50,317 bases of DNA from Pontibacillus marinus BH030004 = DSM 16465 (GCF_000425225.1 NZ_AULJ01000042.1:1-50317); one strand, 5' to 3'. Positions 9,425-20,729 are shown, numbered from the stretch's first letter. Numbers and translations: made by a program. The notes: a model not told the origin generated them from the letters alone.

Positions 9425-10174
9425 TTATGCCTGACGTGCTACTTGTTCCAAGTTTCCGTTTTTCTCCATGCGGAACGCTTTAGCTGCATTTGATTGATCT
9501 TCATCATCAAATACAATCATTTTACGAGCTCGGTCCATGATTTGCATCAGAACTTGGTAATCTTCTTGTACCATGTTGTATTTTTGGTCCATTTGTTGAA
9601 CTTGCTTCTGTAACTTTTCATTTTCTTGTCGTAGAACATGATTTTCTTGTTCTAGTTGACTAAGTTTTGATTTTGATTGATTTGAAGCATTATATTGTTG
9701 CTTTAGTTGACGCATATATTTGATAACTTGCTCAAAAGAGACAGGCTCTTCTTCTTGATAAGTGACTTGCTCTTGTTTCTCTTCCATAGGTTGTTCCTGG
9801 AGAACCTCTTGTTCTTCTTGAGGCTCCCACTGTAATTGAGGTTGTTGTTGGAAAACAGGAAGTTCAGTAGATTCTTGTTCAGTTGAAGCATTAGCAGTCA
9901 AAGCTGCAGGTACTTCTTTTGTTTTTTGTTGACCAGCCATAGCTCGTTTCTTTTCTTTTCTCTGACGCTTAGCGATATCAATTGCTTGAATGTAACGATT
10001 ACGCACTTCTGCATTCCATCGGAACCCACAAGCTGCTGAAGTTCTATTTAACTGATCCCCAACCTCATCAAATGCTTTTAATTGAGTGCTTCCCTCCCGA
10101 ATATGACGAAGCACTGTTTCCGCTAATAATAGATCATCCTCGTGTGACCATGCATCTTGTCTTACTTTTACCAT
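9425..10174 (-). CDS. rsfA: RsfA-family prespore transcription factor
   Basis: A Myb/SANT-like DNA-binding regulator of 249 aa from ATG 10174. The N terminus VKVRQDAWSHEDDLLLAETV and the following TSAACGFRWNAEVRNRY form the conserved SANT-type domain of RsfA/YlbO proteins (about residues 1-65). A Gln/Glu-rich linker follows. A coiled coil of about 60 residues (about 155-220, KLSQLEQENHVLRQENEKLQ) should drive dimerisation. In B. subtilis, RsfA tunes the SigF regulon in the forespore. The start at 10174 is preferred over one 13 codons upstream because ggagtggag lies at the right distance and the family begins here. It lies downstream of rarA on the same strand. Confidence 0.85.
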   Translation of the reverse strand: MVKVRQDAWSHEDDLLLAETVLRHIREGSTQLKAFDEVGDQLNRTSAACGFRWNAEVRNRYIQAIDIAKRQRKEKKRAMAGQQKTKEVPAALTANASTEQESTELPVFQQQPQLQWEPQEEQEVLQEQPMEEKQEQVTYQEEEPVSFEQVIKYMRQLKQQYNASNQSKSKLSQLEQENHVLRQENEKLQKQVQQMDQKYNMVQEDYQVLMQIMDRARKMIVFDDEDQSNAAKAFRMEKNGNLEQVARQA

Positions 10175-10346
10175 AAATAACTCCACTCCTTTTTTCGTCA
10201 ACCAAATGTTCATTTAATAGAAAGTGTTCAACAAAAAACATCGTACCTTAGCTGTTTTACTTAGGATTGAACACCATCTACTAGAACTAGTTTGGTAATT
10301 TTATTTGTATTGTTGACGAATTGGAGGGTTTTATACCTAAAACATA

Positions 10347-11621
10347 TTATTTTTTTCTGCTTTGTATGGATTCAAAGACTTGACTTAAGCCTTTTTCAAA
10401 TTTTCCAGTCTTTTTAGGTGAATAGTAGATCGCATCTTTGATAGAATCTGGAAGGTATTGCTGATCGACCCAAGCACTTTCATAATTGTGGGGATATTTA
10501 TAGTCAATTCCACGCCCTAGTTTTTCTGCCCCTTTATAATGAGAGTCTTTAAGGTGAGCAGGAACATCTCCACTTCTTCCCTGACGAATGTCATGAAGTG
10601 CCTCATCTAATGCTTTATATGCTGAATTTGATTTAGGGGAAAGGCAAAGTTCAACGATCGCATTGGCAAGTGGAATTCTTGCTTCAGGAAAACCTAAACG
10701 TTCAGCAGCTTCTACAGCATGAAGAGCTCTTGGACCAGCCTGCGGATTTGCAAGACCAATATCTTCATAGGCAGTGACAATCATTCTTCTAGCGATGCTA
10801 TCTAAATCTCCTGCTTCAATAAGTCTTCCCAAATAATGAAGAGCGGCATTTACATCGCTACCGCGAATGGATTTTTGAAAAGCAGAAAGAACATCATAAT
10901 GGGCATCTCCGTCTTTATCATGTGAGAAACTTTTCTTTTGCATACATTGTTCTGCTACATTTAAATCAATAAGAATTACACCTTCATTGTTTTCAGGTGT
11001 AGAGAAAGCTGCTAGCTCTAATCCATTTAGAGCAGCGCGTAAATCACCGTTTGAAGATAGTGCAAAATGTTCCATCGCATCATCTGTTAATTCAATATTG
11101 TATTCACCAAGCCCGTTTTCCTGATCATCAATTGCTCGATGGATCGCATTTTTTACATCTTTTTGTTCTAGGCGCTCTACTTCAAACAAATGACAACGAC
11201 TTCGTATAGCAGGGTTAATAGAATGATATGGGTTGCTTGTAGTACAGCCAATTAGAGTGATTAGGTTAGATTCTACATGAGGGAGCAAAAAGTCTTGTTT
11301 TGCTTTATCAAGGCGGTGAACCTCGTCTAGAATGAGGACGAGCTGGCCTGACATTTTGGCTTCCTCAACTACAATCTCCATATCTTTCTTTTTATCTACA
11401 ACAGCGTTTAACATTTTAAAACGTAATTGTAAGCTTTTGGCTAATGCCATGGCCATAGATGTTTTTCCGGTTCCAGGTGGTCCGAAAAGAATCATAGAAG
11501 CTAATCGATTTGCTTCAACCATTCTTCGGATCATTTTTCCTTCACCTACAAGATGGTCTTGTCCAATGATGTCATCTATATGTTTTGGGCGCATACGAAA
11601 TGCTAATGGTTGTTGACTCAC
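10347..11621 (-). CDS. rarA: Replication-associated recombination protein A (RarA/MgsA, YrvN)
   Basis: A clamp-loader-like AAA+ ATPase, 424 aa, that acts at stalled replication forks. Walker A is GPPGTGKT (residues 47-54) and Walker B is LILDEVHR (about 96-103). The sensor 1 region is in GCTTSNPYHSINPAIRSR. The C-terminal tetramerisation domain includes DIGLANPQAG and the conserved PAHLKDSHYKGAEKLG. The start is GTG at 11621, behind aaggagcg. The locus equals B. subtilis yrvN between yrvM and cymR. Confidence 0.95.
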   Translation of the reverse strand: MSQQPLAFRMRPKHIDDIIGQDHLVGEGKMIRRMVEANRLASMILFGPPGTGKTSMAMALAKSLQLRFKMLNAVVDKKKDMEIVVEEAKMSGQLVLILDEVHRLDKAKQDFLLPHVESNLITLIGCTTSNPYHSINPAIRSRCHLFEVERLEQKDVKNAIHRAIDDQENGLGEYNIELTDDAMEHFALSSNGDLRAALNGLELAAFSTPENNEGVILIDLNVAEQCMQKKSFSHDKDGDAHYDVLSAFQKSIRGSDVNAALHYLGRLIEAGDLDSIARRMIVTAYEDIGLANPQAGPRALHAVEAAERLGFPEARIPLANAIVELCLSPKSNSAYKALDEALHDIRQGRSGDVPAHLKDSHYKGAEKLGRGIDYKYPHNYESAWVDQQYLPDSIKDAIYYSPKKTGKFEKGLSQVFESIQSRKK

Positions 11622-11757
11622 GTCGATCGCTCCTTCATGTGTAGCGGGATTTTGCTATAGATGTTTAGTTCCACGCCCCTCATTACTTAACGGGCGCTTC
11701 CACTTTTCTTTTTACAATAAAGATCAAGTTGTTAAAATGCAAGAGACTTGCCATTCG

Positions 11758-11766
11758 TGCTATAAT
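11758..11766 (+). promoter_or_regulatory. Extended -10 promoter for the yczE-like/cymR operon
   Basis: TGCTATAAT (11758-11766) is a perfect -10 box with the TGN extension. No good -35 is seen at 16-18 nt. No other promoter is evident before cymR, so cymR may depend on this one. Confidence 0.55.
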
Positions 11767-11833
11767 AGTAATGTTTGCTTAAGAACGAAATTGAAAGCAC
11801 AAATAACACCTAGAGTAGGAAAGGACAATGTTT

Positions 11834-12565
11834 ATGGTAAAACAATCAAAAATGATAGGACAGGATGCCAAACGTATGAAGGATAGAGAGTTATTCATGC
11901 GTTGGTCGTTTTTTGTTATTGGTCTTATTATTTTAGCTCTAGGCATTTCACTAACGATTAAAGCTGATATGTTAGGTATAGGCCCATGGGATGTATTTCA
12001 TGTGGGATTATACGAGCAGTTTGGATTAACAGTGGGTACTTGGTCCATTATAGCTGGTATTACGATTGTAACGATAACCTCCATTTATCAACGATCATTG
12101 CCTCAAATTGGCACGATTTTAAATATGCTATTAATTGGTATCTTTATAGATGTGTTTTTATATGTTCTCCCTGAACCTGAAGGGATCTTAATGAATATCA
12201 TTATATTTGTTGTAGGTGTTACAGTCCTAGCCTATGGGATTGGAATTTATGTAGCACCTAATCTAGGAGCTGGTCCAAGAGACAGCTTAATGCTTGTGAT
12301 TCGAGATGTTACAGGCTGGAAAGTAAGCTGGGTACGCAACGGGATAGAAGTGATTGTATTTCTATTAGGTTGGATGCTAGGTGGTCCAGTTGGTATTGGG
12401 ACAGTTTTCATTGCTTTCTTTTTAGGAACAGTTGTTGGCTATTCATTACCCCAAATGCAACAATTGCTACAATATATGATTAAACGAGGTGAATTGAATG
12501 AAAATATCAACCAAGGGACGGTACGGACTGACTATCATGATTGCTCTAGCGAAAAAGTACGGTGA
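11834..12565 (+). CDS. YczE/YitT-like membrane protein of unknown function
   Basis: A membrane protein of about 243 aa with roughly five to six hydrophobic segments after a basic N terminus (about 24-46, 56-75, 82-104, 112-135, 158-180, 182-205). The repeated signatures GIGPWDVFHVGL and GAGPRDSLMLVIRD are typical of the YczE/YyaS/YitT group, whose function is unknown (B. subtilis YczE affects surfactin production). ATG 11834 fits the ribosome site aaagga; ATG 11828 is also possible. Its last 68 nt overlap the start of cymR in another frame, so its final 22 residues are encoded together with the CymR N terminus. That tail is hydrophilic and probably a late addition. Confidence 0.75.
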   Translation: MVKQSKMIGQDAKRMKDRELFMRWSFFVIGLIILALGISLTIKADMLGIGPWDVFHVGLYEQFGLTVGTWSIIAGITIVTITSIYQRSLPQIGTILNMLLIGIFIDVFLYVLPEPEGILMNIIIFVVGVTVLAYGIGIYVAPNLGAGPRDSLMLVIRDVTGWKVSWVRNGIEVIVFLLGWMLGGPVGIGTVFIAFFLGTVVGYSLPQMQQLLQYMIKRGELNENINQGTVRTDYHDCSSEKVR

Positions 12566-12917
12566 TGGCCCAATCTCATTAAAATCTATTGCCAGAGAAA
12601 ATCAATTATCAGAGCACTATTTAGAGCAGCTCATTGCTCCACTTCGAAATGCTGGACTTGTAAAAAGTGTACGAGGAGCGTATGGTGGCTATATGTTAAC
12701 ACGGGACCCTGCTGAAATCACTTCAGGAGATGTTATTCGTGTGTTAGAGGGACCGATAAGCCCTGTTGAAGGAATAGAAGATGAAGAACCTGCTAAACAA
12801 GCTTTATGGATAAGAATTCGAGATGCAGTGAAAGATGTTTTAGATACAACAACGCTTTATGATTTAGCTCAACACCATGAAGATGATGAGCATGATGCTT
12901 ACATGTTCTATATTTAG
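12498..12917 (+). CDS. cymR: Cysteine metabolism repressor CymR (Rrf2 family)
   Basis: A 139-aa winged-helix regulator. The Rrf2 signature is clear: MKISTKGRYGLTIMIALA, then SEHYLEQLIAPLRNAGLVKSVRGAYGGYML. No Fe-S cysteines are present, as expected for CymR, which in B. subtilis pairs with CysK (O-acetylserine sulfhydrylase) to repress cysteine uptake and synthesis genes. It is followed by iscS at 41 nt and mnmA, the usual Bacillus order. The start at 12498 has gaggtg at 7 nt and matches the family start exactly, although it lies inside the upstream membrane-protein gene. Confidence 0.93.
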   Translation: MKISTKGRYGLTIMIALAKKYGDGPISLKSIARENQLSEHYLEQLIAPLRNAGLVKSVRGAYGGYMLTRDPAEITSGDVIRVLEGPISPVEGIEDEEPAKQALWIRIRDAVKDVLDTTTLYDLAQHHEDDEHDAYMFYI

Positions 12918-12958
12918 AAAGCAAAGTTAATTCATTATGAAAAAGTGAGGGAGATCTC

Positions 12959-15230
<2,272 letters not shown>

Positions 15231-15263
15231 GATCCCTGACTCCATTGAGTTGGGGATTCTTTC
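15231..15263 (+). terminator. Possible weak terminator after mnmA
   Basis: An imperfect stem (gatccc...ggggattc with an inner ctc/gag) followed by TTTC. It separates mnmA from the TPR gene, but the T run is short. Confidence 0.4.
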
Positions 15264-15305
15264 AATTTGTTTTAAATCACAGAGGATCGTTATGAGGAGG
15301 AACTT

Positions 15306-15983
15306 ATGATGGATGCATTAAATCAAGGAATTCAATACATGCAAGAACAAAAATATGAAGAAGCAGCACAATCATTTACACAAGCCATTGAAGAAAACCC
15401 AGAAGACCCGTTAGGTTATGTTAATTTTGGAAATCTCCTTCTTCACATGAACGACTTAGAACGTGCAGAACGCTTCTTTCAAAAGGCAATTGAGAAGGAC
15501 CCAGAAACAGCAACAGCTCATTACGGTCTAGGTAATGTGTATTACGAGCAGCAAAAATATGAACAAGCTCAAGAACCTTTCCAACAAGCAATTAAAAAAG
15601 GGTTAGAAGAAAGCGATGCTTACTACATGCTTGGATTGAGCTTTTTATACCAAGAGCAATTTAAATTAGCTATGCCTTACTTACAACGTGCAGCTGAATT
15701 ATCTCCAGAAGATGCAGATGTTCACTTCCAATATGGTCTTTGCTTAGCTCAAGTAGGTTTACTAGATGAGGCGACGCAAACCTTCCATAATGTGCTAGAA
15801 TTAAATGACCAGCATAGTGATGCTCATTACAACTTAGGAGTTTCTCACCTTTTTAAAGAAGAGCCTTATAACGCATTGGAGCATTTTGATAAAGCAATTG
15901 AAATTCAGTCTGATCACATGTTAGCCATGCATGCTAAAGGACAAGTAGAAGAAATGTTGAATTCTAATAAAGAGAAAGAGTAA
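15306..15983 (+). CDS. yrrB: TPR-repeat protein (YrrB)
   Basis: A soluble 225-aa protein made almost entirely of tetratricopeptide repeats. About six units of 34 residues are visible, with the usual pattern G-Y--G-------A---F--A-----P (for example AHYGLGNVYYEQQKYEQAQ and AHYNLGVSHLFKEEPYNALEHF). TPR arrays are protein-binding scaffolds. B. subtilis YrrB lies at the same place between mnmA and recD2, and its partners are unknown to me. Either of two adjacent ATG codons (15306 or 15309) could start it, behind gaggagg. Confidence 0.85.
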   Translation: MMDALNQGIQYMQEQKYEEAAQSFTQAIEENPEDPLGYVNFGNLLLHMNDLERAERFFQKAIEKDPETATAHYGLGNVYYEQQKYEQAQEPFQQAIKKGLEESDAYYMLGLSFLYQEQFKLAMPYLQRAAELSPEDADVHFQYGLCLAQVGLLDEATQTFHNVLELNDQHSDAHYNLGVSHLFKEEPYNALEHFDKAIEIQSDHMLAMHAKGQVEEMLNSNKEKE

Positions 15984-16035
15984 TTTGTTCTAGTATAGGT
16001 GTTTTTGAACAACGTTATAAAGGGAGTTACGAATC

Positions 16036-18366
16036 ATGGCAATGGAAGAGCAATTAGAAGGACAATTAGATACTGAACGTGGCTTTATCAAAGGTGAATC
16101 CCTTCGTATGATTTACCATAATGATGAAGAACACTTTTCCATTGCACTCATTCGTATCGAGGAAACGAATGAGTCGATTGAAGATAGTGAAGTCGTTGTA
16201 AAAGGCCATTTTTCTCCTTTAGATAAAGGAGAAATGTACATTTTTTATGGGGATGTAAAGGATCACCCGAAATTTGGTGAGCAATACCAGGTGAATCATT
16301 ACCAAAAAGATATCCCCACATCTAAAGAAGGTATTGTCTTATACCTATCTAGCGACTTATTTTACGGAATTGGAAAAACAACAGCTGAGCGTATTGTAGC
16401 AACGTTAGGTGACCGTGCTATCCAACGAATATTACAAGATCCTTCAGCTCTTGATGATGTTCCATACTTAAAGCGTGATAAAGCGGATCAACTTGTAGCG
16501 GATCTACGTAAACATCAAGGGTTTGAGCATGTTGTCATTGCGCTGTCGGAGTATGGGTTCGGCCTGCAAATGGCACAAAAGATATATGAGGCTTATCAAG
16601 ATAGAGCATTAGAGGTTCTTCAGGACAATCCTTATCAGTTTGTTTTTGATATTGATGGATTTGGCTTTAAAAGGGCAGATGAAATTGCCTCTAAACATCA
16701 AATAAGTATGGACCATCCCACTCGTATTCAGGCTGCTTGTCTCTATGCCTTGAATCAGTGGGTACAACAAGGTCATGTTTATGCTCCTTCTGATCGGTTT
16801 GCGGAAGAAGTATTAGCTGTTTTAAATGATGAAGAGGGGATGATATCCAATGATATTATTTCCCGAGAAATGAAACAGCTAGCTGATGAAGAGAAAATCA
16901 TATTGGAAGAGGGCAATCTTTACTTACCCTCTCTATACTATGCAGAATCAGGCTTTGTTCAGCAACTTCATCGAGTGATGTTGAATGAAGTAGAGGAAGA
17001 ATATACACAAGCGGAACTGATGAAAATTGTAGGTGAGATCGAGGATGAAGAAGATCTCAGTTATGGGAAAGAGCAATTTGAAGCGATAGAAAAAGCTCTT
17101 AACTCAAATATTATGATTTTGACAGGTGGTCCGGGTACTGGAAAAACCACCGTTATTAAAGGCATAATTACCGCCTACGCCAAAATGAATCGAAAGTCAT
17201 TAAAGCCTGCAGATTATGATCAAGATGAGCCCTATCCTTTCTTACTTACAGCTCCAACAGGCCGTGCTGCAAAACGCATGAATGAATCTACTGGTATTCC
17301 TGCGGTAACCATACACCGTCTTTTAGGTTGGACTGGAGGAGAAGCTTTTGAACGAGACCACAATAATCCTCTGGCGGGAAAAATACTTATTATAGATGAG
17401 TTTTCCATGGTGGATATATGGCTTGCTAATCAGTTGTTCAGAGCCATTCCAGAAGGCATGCAAGTGCTCTTAGTTGGGGATGATGATCAGCTTCCTTCTG
17501 TAGGACCAGGACAAGTTTTATCGGATTTAATTTCTTCTGAGAAGATCCCAGCCGTTCAGTTACAGGAAGTGTACCGCCAAAAAGAGGGCTCGAAGATTAT
17601 TCAACTAGCCCATGATATGAAACGAGGGACTTGTAATCGTCAGTCCTTGACGAAGGCGAATGACTTTAATTTCATTTCATGTCCAGAACCACAAGTGTTA
17701 CCCGTAATTGAAAAAGTGTACGCTAAAGCAATGGAGAAAGGGCATAATCTTAAAGATATTCAAATCTTAGCCCCCATGTATCGTTCCAAAATTGGGATCC
17801 ATTCGTTAAATCATGATATTCAGCAATTGGCGAATCCACCTTCGAGACAGAAAAGAGAAATTCAGTTAAAGGATTTAACATATCGAACTGGGGATAAAGT
17901 GATTCAGCTTATCAATCAGCCTGAATCTGGTGTTTATAACGGAGATATTGGTGAAATTGTAGCCATTTACAAAGAAGATGAAACACAGGAGCAGAAGGAA
18001 AAACTGACCGTTTCATTTGAAGGGAAAGAAGTTGAATATCTTCGAAAAGATTTAACCCAAATCACCCATGCTTACTGCACATCGATCCATAAATCTCAAG
18101 GAAGTGAATTCCCGATTGTTATTCTCCCAGTAGTACGCGGTTTTTCTCGTATGCTTCGTCGAAACTTATTGTACACTGCTGTTACAAGGAGTAAGCAGTC
18201 GTTAATTATTTGTGGAGATGAAGAAGCATTTATACGAGGGGTAAATACAGTGGACACCAATCAGCGCTACACAACTCTTCAAGAAAGATTGCAGGAACTA
18301 CTGGATCGGCCTGAAGAAGACGAGCAGGATGATGAGGAAGAACTTTCCCCTTATGACTTTATGTAA
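16036..18366 (+). CDS. recD2: ATP-dependent 5'-3' DNA helicase RecD2 (YrrC)
   Basis: A superfamily 1B helicase, 776 aa, of the RecD2 type, which works without RecBC in DNA repair and fork maintenance. The long N-terminal region carries OB-like and helix-hairpin-helix segments (for example FYGIGKTTAERIV and FDIDGFGFKRADEIA). The motor starts near residue 345 with Walker A GGPGTGKTT, then Walker B LIIDEFSMVD, GDDDQLPSVGPG, and the late motif TSIHKSQGSEFPIV. The C-terminal tail is acidic. The gene is complete and lies in the usual position after yrrB. Confidence 0.95.
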   Translation: MAMEEQLEGQLDTERGFIKGESLRMIYHNDEEHFSIALIRIEETNESIEDSEVVVKGHFSPLDKGEMYIFYGDVKDHPKFGEQYQVNHYQKDIPTSKEGIVLYLSSDLFYGIGKTTAERIVATLGDRAIQRILQDPSALDDVPYLKRDKADQLVADLRKHQGFEHVVIALSEYGFGLQMAQKIYEAYQDRALEVLQDNPYQFVFDIDGFGFKRADEIASKHQISMDHPTRIQAACLYALNQWVQQGHVYAPSDRFAEEVLAVLNDEEGMISNDIISREMKQLADEEKIILEEGNLYLPSLYYAESGFVQQLHRVMLNEVEEEYTQAELMKIVGEIEDEEDLSYGKEQFEAIEKALNSNIMILTGGPGTGKTTVIKGIITAYAKMNRKSLKPADYDQDEPYPFLLTAPTGRAAKRMNESTGIPAVTIHRLLGWTGGEAFERDHNNPLAGKILIIDEFSMVDIWLANQLFRAIPEGMQVLLVGDDDQLPSVGPGQVLSDLISSEKIPAVQLQEVYRQKEGSKIIQLAHDMKRGTCNRQSLTKANDFNFISCPEPQVLPVIEKVYAKAMEKGHNLKDIQILAPMYRSKIGIHSLNHDIQQLANPPSRQKREIQLKDLTYRTGDKVIQLINQPESGVYNGDIGEIVAIYKEDETQEQKEKLTVSFEGKEVEYLRKDLTQITHAYCTSIHKSQGSEFPIVILPVVRGFSRMLRRNLLYTAVTRSKQSLIICGDEEAFIRGVNTVDTNQRYTTLQERLQELLDRPEEDEQDDEEELSPYDFM

Positions 18367-18514
18367 TGGACACATACTAAAGGTGTTCACATCGTACATG
18401 TGAACCTACCATTGGGTGCCATCCCTTTTACTCAAGGTGTATGAACTAGCAAAAATTTGGCAATAATGACATTCAAAAGCGATCGGCAGTAAACCGATAA
18501 GGAGTGTCATATGT

Positions 18515-18703
18515 ATGCATTGCCCAAATTGTAAAAGAAAAGATATTGGAAAGATTGGAAATAACCAATATTATTGCTGGACATGTTTCATTGAACTCTC
18601 TGTAGCAGAGGGGAAGGTACATGTACACCAAGTAGAAGAGGATGGTTCCCTGAGCTCTCTGGATGATCTGTTTGGAGAACATGAGCAAACAGCCCAATGG
18701 TAA
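18515..18703 (+). CDS. Small zinc-ribbon-like protein (probable YrzR)
   Basis: A 62-aa protein with two CxxC-type pairs, CPNC at residues 3-6 and CWTC at about 21-24, forming a likely zinc ribbon near the N terminus. The C-terminal half is acidic. ATG 18515 follows aaggag at about 10 nt. An ATG at 18511 is out of frame and soon stops. Small genes yrzR and yrzQ occupy this spot after recD2 in B. subtilis, and this one fits yrzR by position. Function unknown. It is 24 nt upstream of the YrzQ gene and probably co-transcribed with it. Confidence 0.7.
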   Translation: MHCPNCKRKDIGKIGNNQYYCWTCFIELSVAEGKVHVHQVEEDGSLSSLDDLFGEHEQTAQW

Positions 18704-18727
18704 ATCCATTTATGGGTGGTGAAGCGG

Positions 18728-18883
18728 ATGAATCGTACACTAACATCTCTTGCAGCAATCGGAGCAAGTGCTGCATTCCTTTCAAGAGGAAGAAGAAAAA
18801 GAGGACGTAGAGGATTCTCCGATTTGTTTTCTCAAAAATCGATGAAACGAATCCGTAAGAGAGTAAACAAAGCTTTTCGTTAA
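18728..18883 (+). CDS. YrzQ-family small basic protein (DUF3918-like)
   Basis: A 51-aa protein starting MNRTLTSLAAIGASAAFLSRG and ending with the basic stretch SMKRIRKRVNKAFR. A short hydrophobic helix (about residues 5-18) is followed by Arg/Lys-rich sequence. The N-terminal pattern and the SMKRIRKRV ending match what I recall of the DUF3918/YrzQ family found after recD2 in Bacillus. ATG 18728 lies about 5 nt after ggtggtga. A strong terminator follows at 18900. Function unknown. The hydrophobic-then-basic layout suggests a membrane-surface peptide, but this is a guess. Confidence 0.7.
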   Translation: MNRTLTSLAAIGASAAFLSRGRRKRGRRGFSDLFSQKSMKRIRKRVNKAFR

Positions 18884-18899
18884 GTAATGGTTGAATTTT

Positions 18900-18938
18900 A
18901 CGCATGTGGTTCAGTTAGCTGAACTGCATGCGTTTTTT
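18900..18938 (+). terminator. Terminator after the recD2/small-gene cluster
   Basis: Stem acgcatg-tg-gttcag/ctgaac-tg-catgcgt with a ttag loop, followed by six T. Confidence 0.85.
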
Positions 18939-18990
18939 GTTTTCGGTTTATCAGTTTAATGGCAGTAATATTGAATAAGCTAGTGCGTGG

Positions 18991-19525
18991 TGGTTCCGTT
19001 GCTTTTATGCAGAGCGGCGGGCTGTGGAACGGGTTGCTTTCCTGCGGACGAAGCGCCGAGCCTCCTCATTCGCAAGCTCTCTGCGGGGTCTCGTCACTCC
19101 GTTCTTCCGCTGGAGTCAACCCGTTCCACAGCCCACCTTGGCCGAATGGTGTATAACGAAACCGCAGCTATCGTGCGGTTTTCTGATTAAAAATATGTAG
19201 TTAAATTCTATATGCACCAAAGTGATCTAAAGCCTTATATGTAGAGGGTTTTAGGATCTGAAATACAGTTTCCTTAAGAATGAAGTTAAAAGATCTCAGC
19301 TATGGGTCCGTTAATCTACATACCAGCAAAGGGGTGAGGGAAACGGCAAACTCCCGCGGTAGAAAGGGCGGACGAGATCCCGCAGAGAGCTTGCGAACGA
19401 GGAAGCTCGGCCGGTCTTCCGCAGGAGTATTGCCGTTTCACCGATCCCCTTACTCTCACAAAAGCAACGGACCTCCTTAGTACTTTATCTCGATTCCAAG
19501 TCTTCAAGATAAGGGGCTTTAATTG
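18991..19525 (+). repeat. Composite palindromic repeat, copy 2 (B then A, no cassette)
   Basis: The 747-nt gap 18884-19630 holds no gene. After the terminator comes the type B hairpin, 18992-19163. Its perfect 18-bp stem pairs gggctgtggaacgggttg (19019-19036) with 19117-19134. A conserved spacer follows (19164-19304, including ccaaagtgatctaaagcctt). The type A hairpin is 19305-19473, with inner arms gaaacggcaa (19340-19349) and ttgccgtttc (19430-19439) extended by cccgcgg/ccgcagg. The tail is tatctcgattccaagtcttc, then ggggct, to about 19522. The A element lacks the double-hairpin cassette of copies 1, 3 and 4. The rest (to 19620) shows nothing clear. Confidence 0.85.
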
Positions 19526-19630
19526 AGCAAGTAGCTTCCTCTCCATAATAAGAATTACGTCTCTCTCACATAATTAACGCGATTTTGTTCAAAATAAAAA
19601 CAAAATTCACCAGAAGAGGGCGGAGTAATT

Positions 19631-20698
19631 TTGAACAACCTAGAGACAACGAAGCGTTGGATATATCGGGGTGTCCTTGTTCTCCTGGTATTATTGATTA
19701 TATTTTTACTCATGAAGTTATTTCCGTTTTATCGCTCATTTCTTCAAGTCTTATTTCAATTAATGATTCCGTTTGTCATAGCATTATTTATAGCATATTT
19801 ATTGCACCCGGTTGTCGAAGGATTACATGAGAGACATGTTCCACGATGGGCAGCTATCTTAATTATTTATATTTTATTTTTTGGAGGAGTAGGCTATGGG
19901 TTGTATCGTGCTTACCCAGTCTTCTTAAGCCAGCTTAAAGATTTCAGTCAAAGCTTGCCAGGGTTTGTAGATACGTATCGGGAGTGGATATACAGTTTAT
20001 ATGAACGTACATCCTTCTTACCGGAGCGTGTACATGATCGCATGGATCACATTCTAGAAAACGTGGAAAAGTTTGGAGAAGACTTTATCACTTCTCTTGG
20101 CACAAGACTAACAGGATTATTTGATGTGTTTATTATTGTGGCTGTAATCCCTGTACTCGTTTTCTATATGCTAAAAGATTTCCCTGTTATGAAAAATATT
20201 CTCTGGAATCTTACGCCTTCTAAGTATCGAGAGGAAGGAAAAGAAGTCTTAACTGAAATAGATGAAAGTTTAGGTGGATACATACGCGGGCAGTTGCTTG
20301 TTTGCCTCTTCGTTGGTGTTATATCTATGTTACTCCTTTGGTTAATCGGCATGAAATATCCATTGCTTTTAGGTGGAATCATGGGAATTACGAATATTAT
20401 TCCTTACTTTGGTCCGATCATTGGGGCAGTGCCTGCAGTGATATTAGCTTTTACCATTTCGACTAAAATGGTGCTTTTTGTGATTATAACAGTGTTTGTG
20501 GTACAGCTGATCGAGAGTAATTTGTTATCACCTTTCATCGTAGGTAAGAGTCTGCATATCCATCCAATTTTGATTATTTTTGCGTTACTATTGGGAGGAG
20601 AAATTGCAGGAGTGATTGGTATGATTGTTGCAGTTCCGGTATTAACAATTGTTCGTGTATTGATTCATCACATCAAACCATTACAACGAGAGCGTTGA
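19631..20698 (+). CDS. yrrI: AI-2E family transporter / permease (YrrI)
   Basis: A 355-aa integral membrane protein of the AI-2E exporter (UPF0118/TqsA-like) family. Hydrophobic segments are clear at about residues 12-33, 36-65, 70-92 and 155-180, and in several more between 215 and 340. A soluble loop lies around 95-150. The C-terminal GGEIAGVIGMIVAVPV motif is a hallmark of the family. Members include an autoinducer-2 exporter and Na+/H+ antiporter-like proteins, so the substrate is open. The start is TTG at 19631, behind gggcggag. Its stop codon lies inside the -35 box of the alaS promoter. The position before alaS matches B. subtilis yrrI. Confidence 0.85.
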   Translation: MNNLETTKRWIYRGVLVLLVLLIIFLLMKLFPFYRSFLQVLFQLMIPFVIALFIAYLLHPVVEGLHERHVPRWAAILIIYILFFGGVGYGLYRAYPVFLSQLKDFSQSLPGFVDTYREWIYSLYERTSFLPERVHDRMDHILENVEKFGEDFITSLGTRLTGLFDVFIIVAVIPVLVFYMLKDFPVMKNILWNLTPSKYREEGKEVLTEIDESLGGYIRGQLLVCLFVGVISMLLLWLIGMKYPLLLGGIMGITNIIPYFGPIIGAVPAVILAFTISTKMVLFVIITVFVVQLIESNLLSPFIVGKSLHIHPILIIFALLLGGEIAGVIGMIVAVPVLTIVRVLIHHIKPLQRER

Positions 20699-20723
20699 CA
20701 TTTGGTGTAGAGTTGACTATAAT
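20695..20723 (+). promoter_or_regulatory. Perfect-consensus SigA promoter of alaS
   Basis: TTGACA (20695-20700), 17 nt, TATAAT (20718-20723). The -35 box contains the TGA stop of yrrI. Confidence 0.9.
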
Positions 20724-20729
20724 TTTGGC

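Noticed and set aside
18384-18404. Hairpin gttcacat/atgtgaac after recD2 as terminator
   Set aside because: No T run follows on either side, and the small genes downstream may be read from the same transcript.
18959-19546. Several open frames of 65-76 codons across repeat copy 2
   Set aside because: Both strands are open because the sequence is palindromic; composition (Ser, Pro, Arg, Cys rich) and lack of conservation between copies argue against coding.
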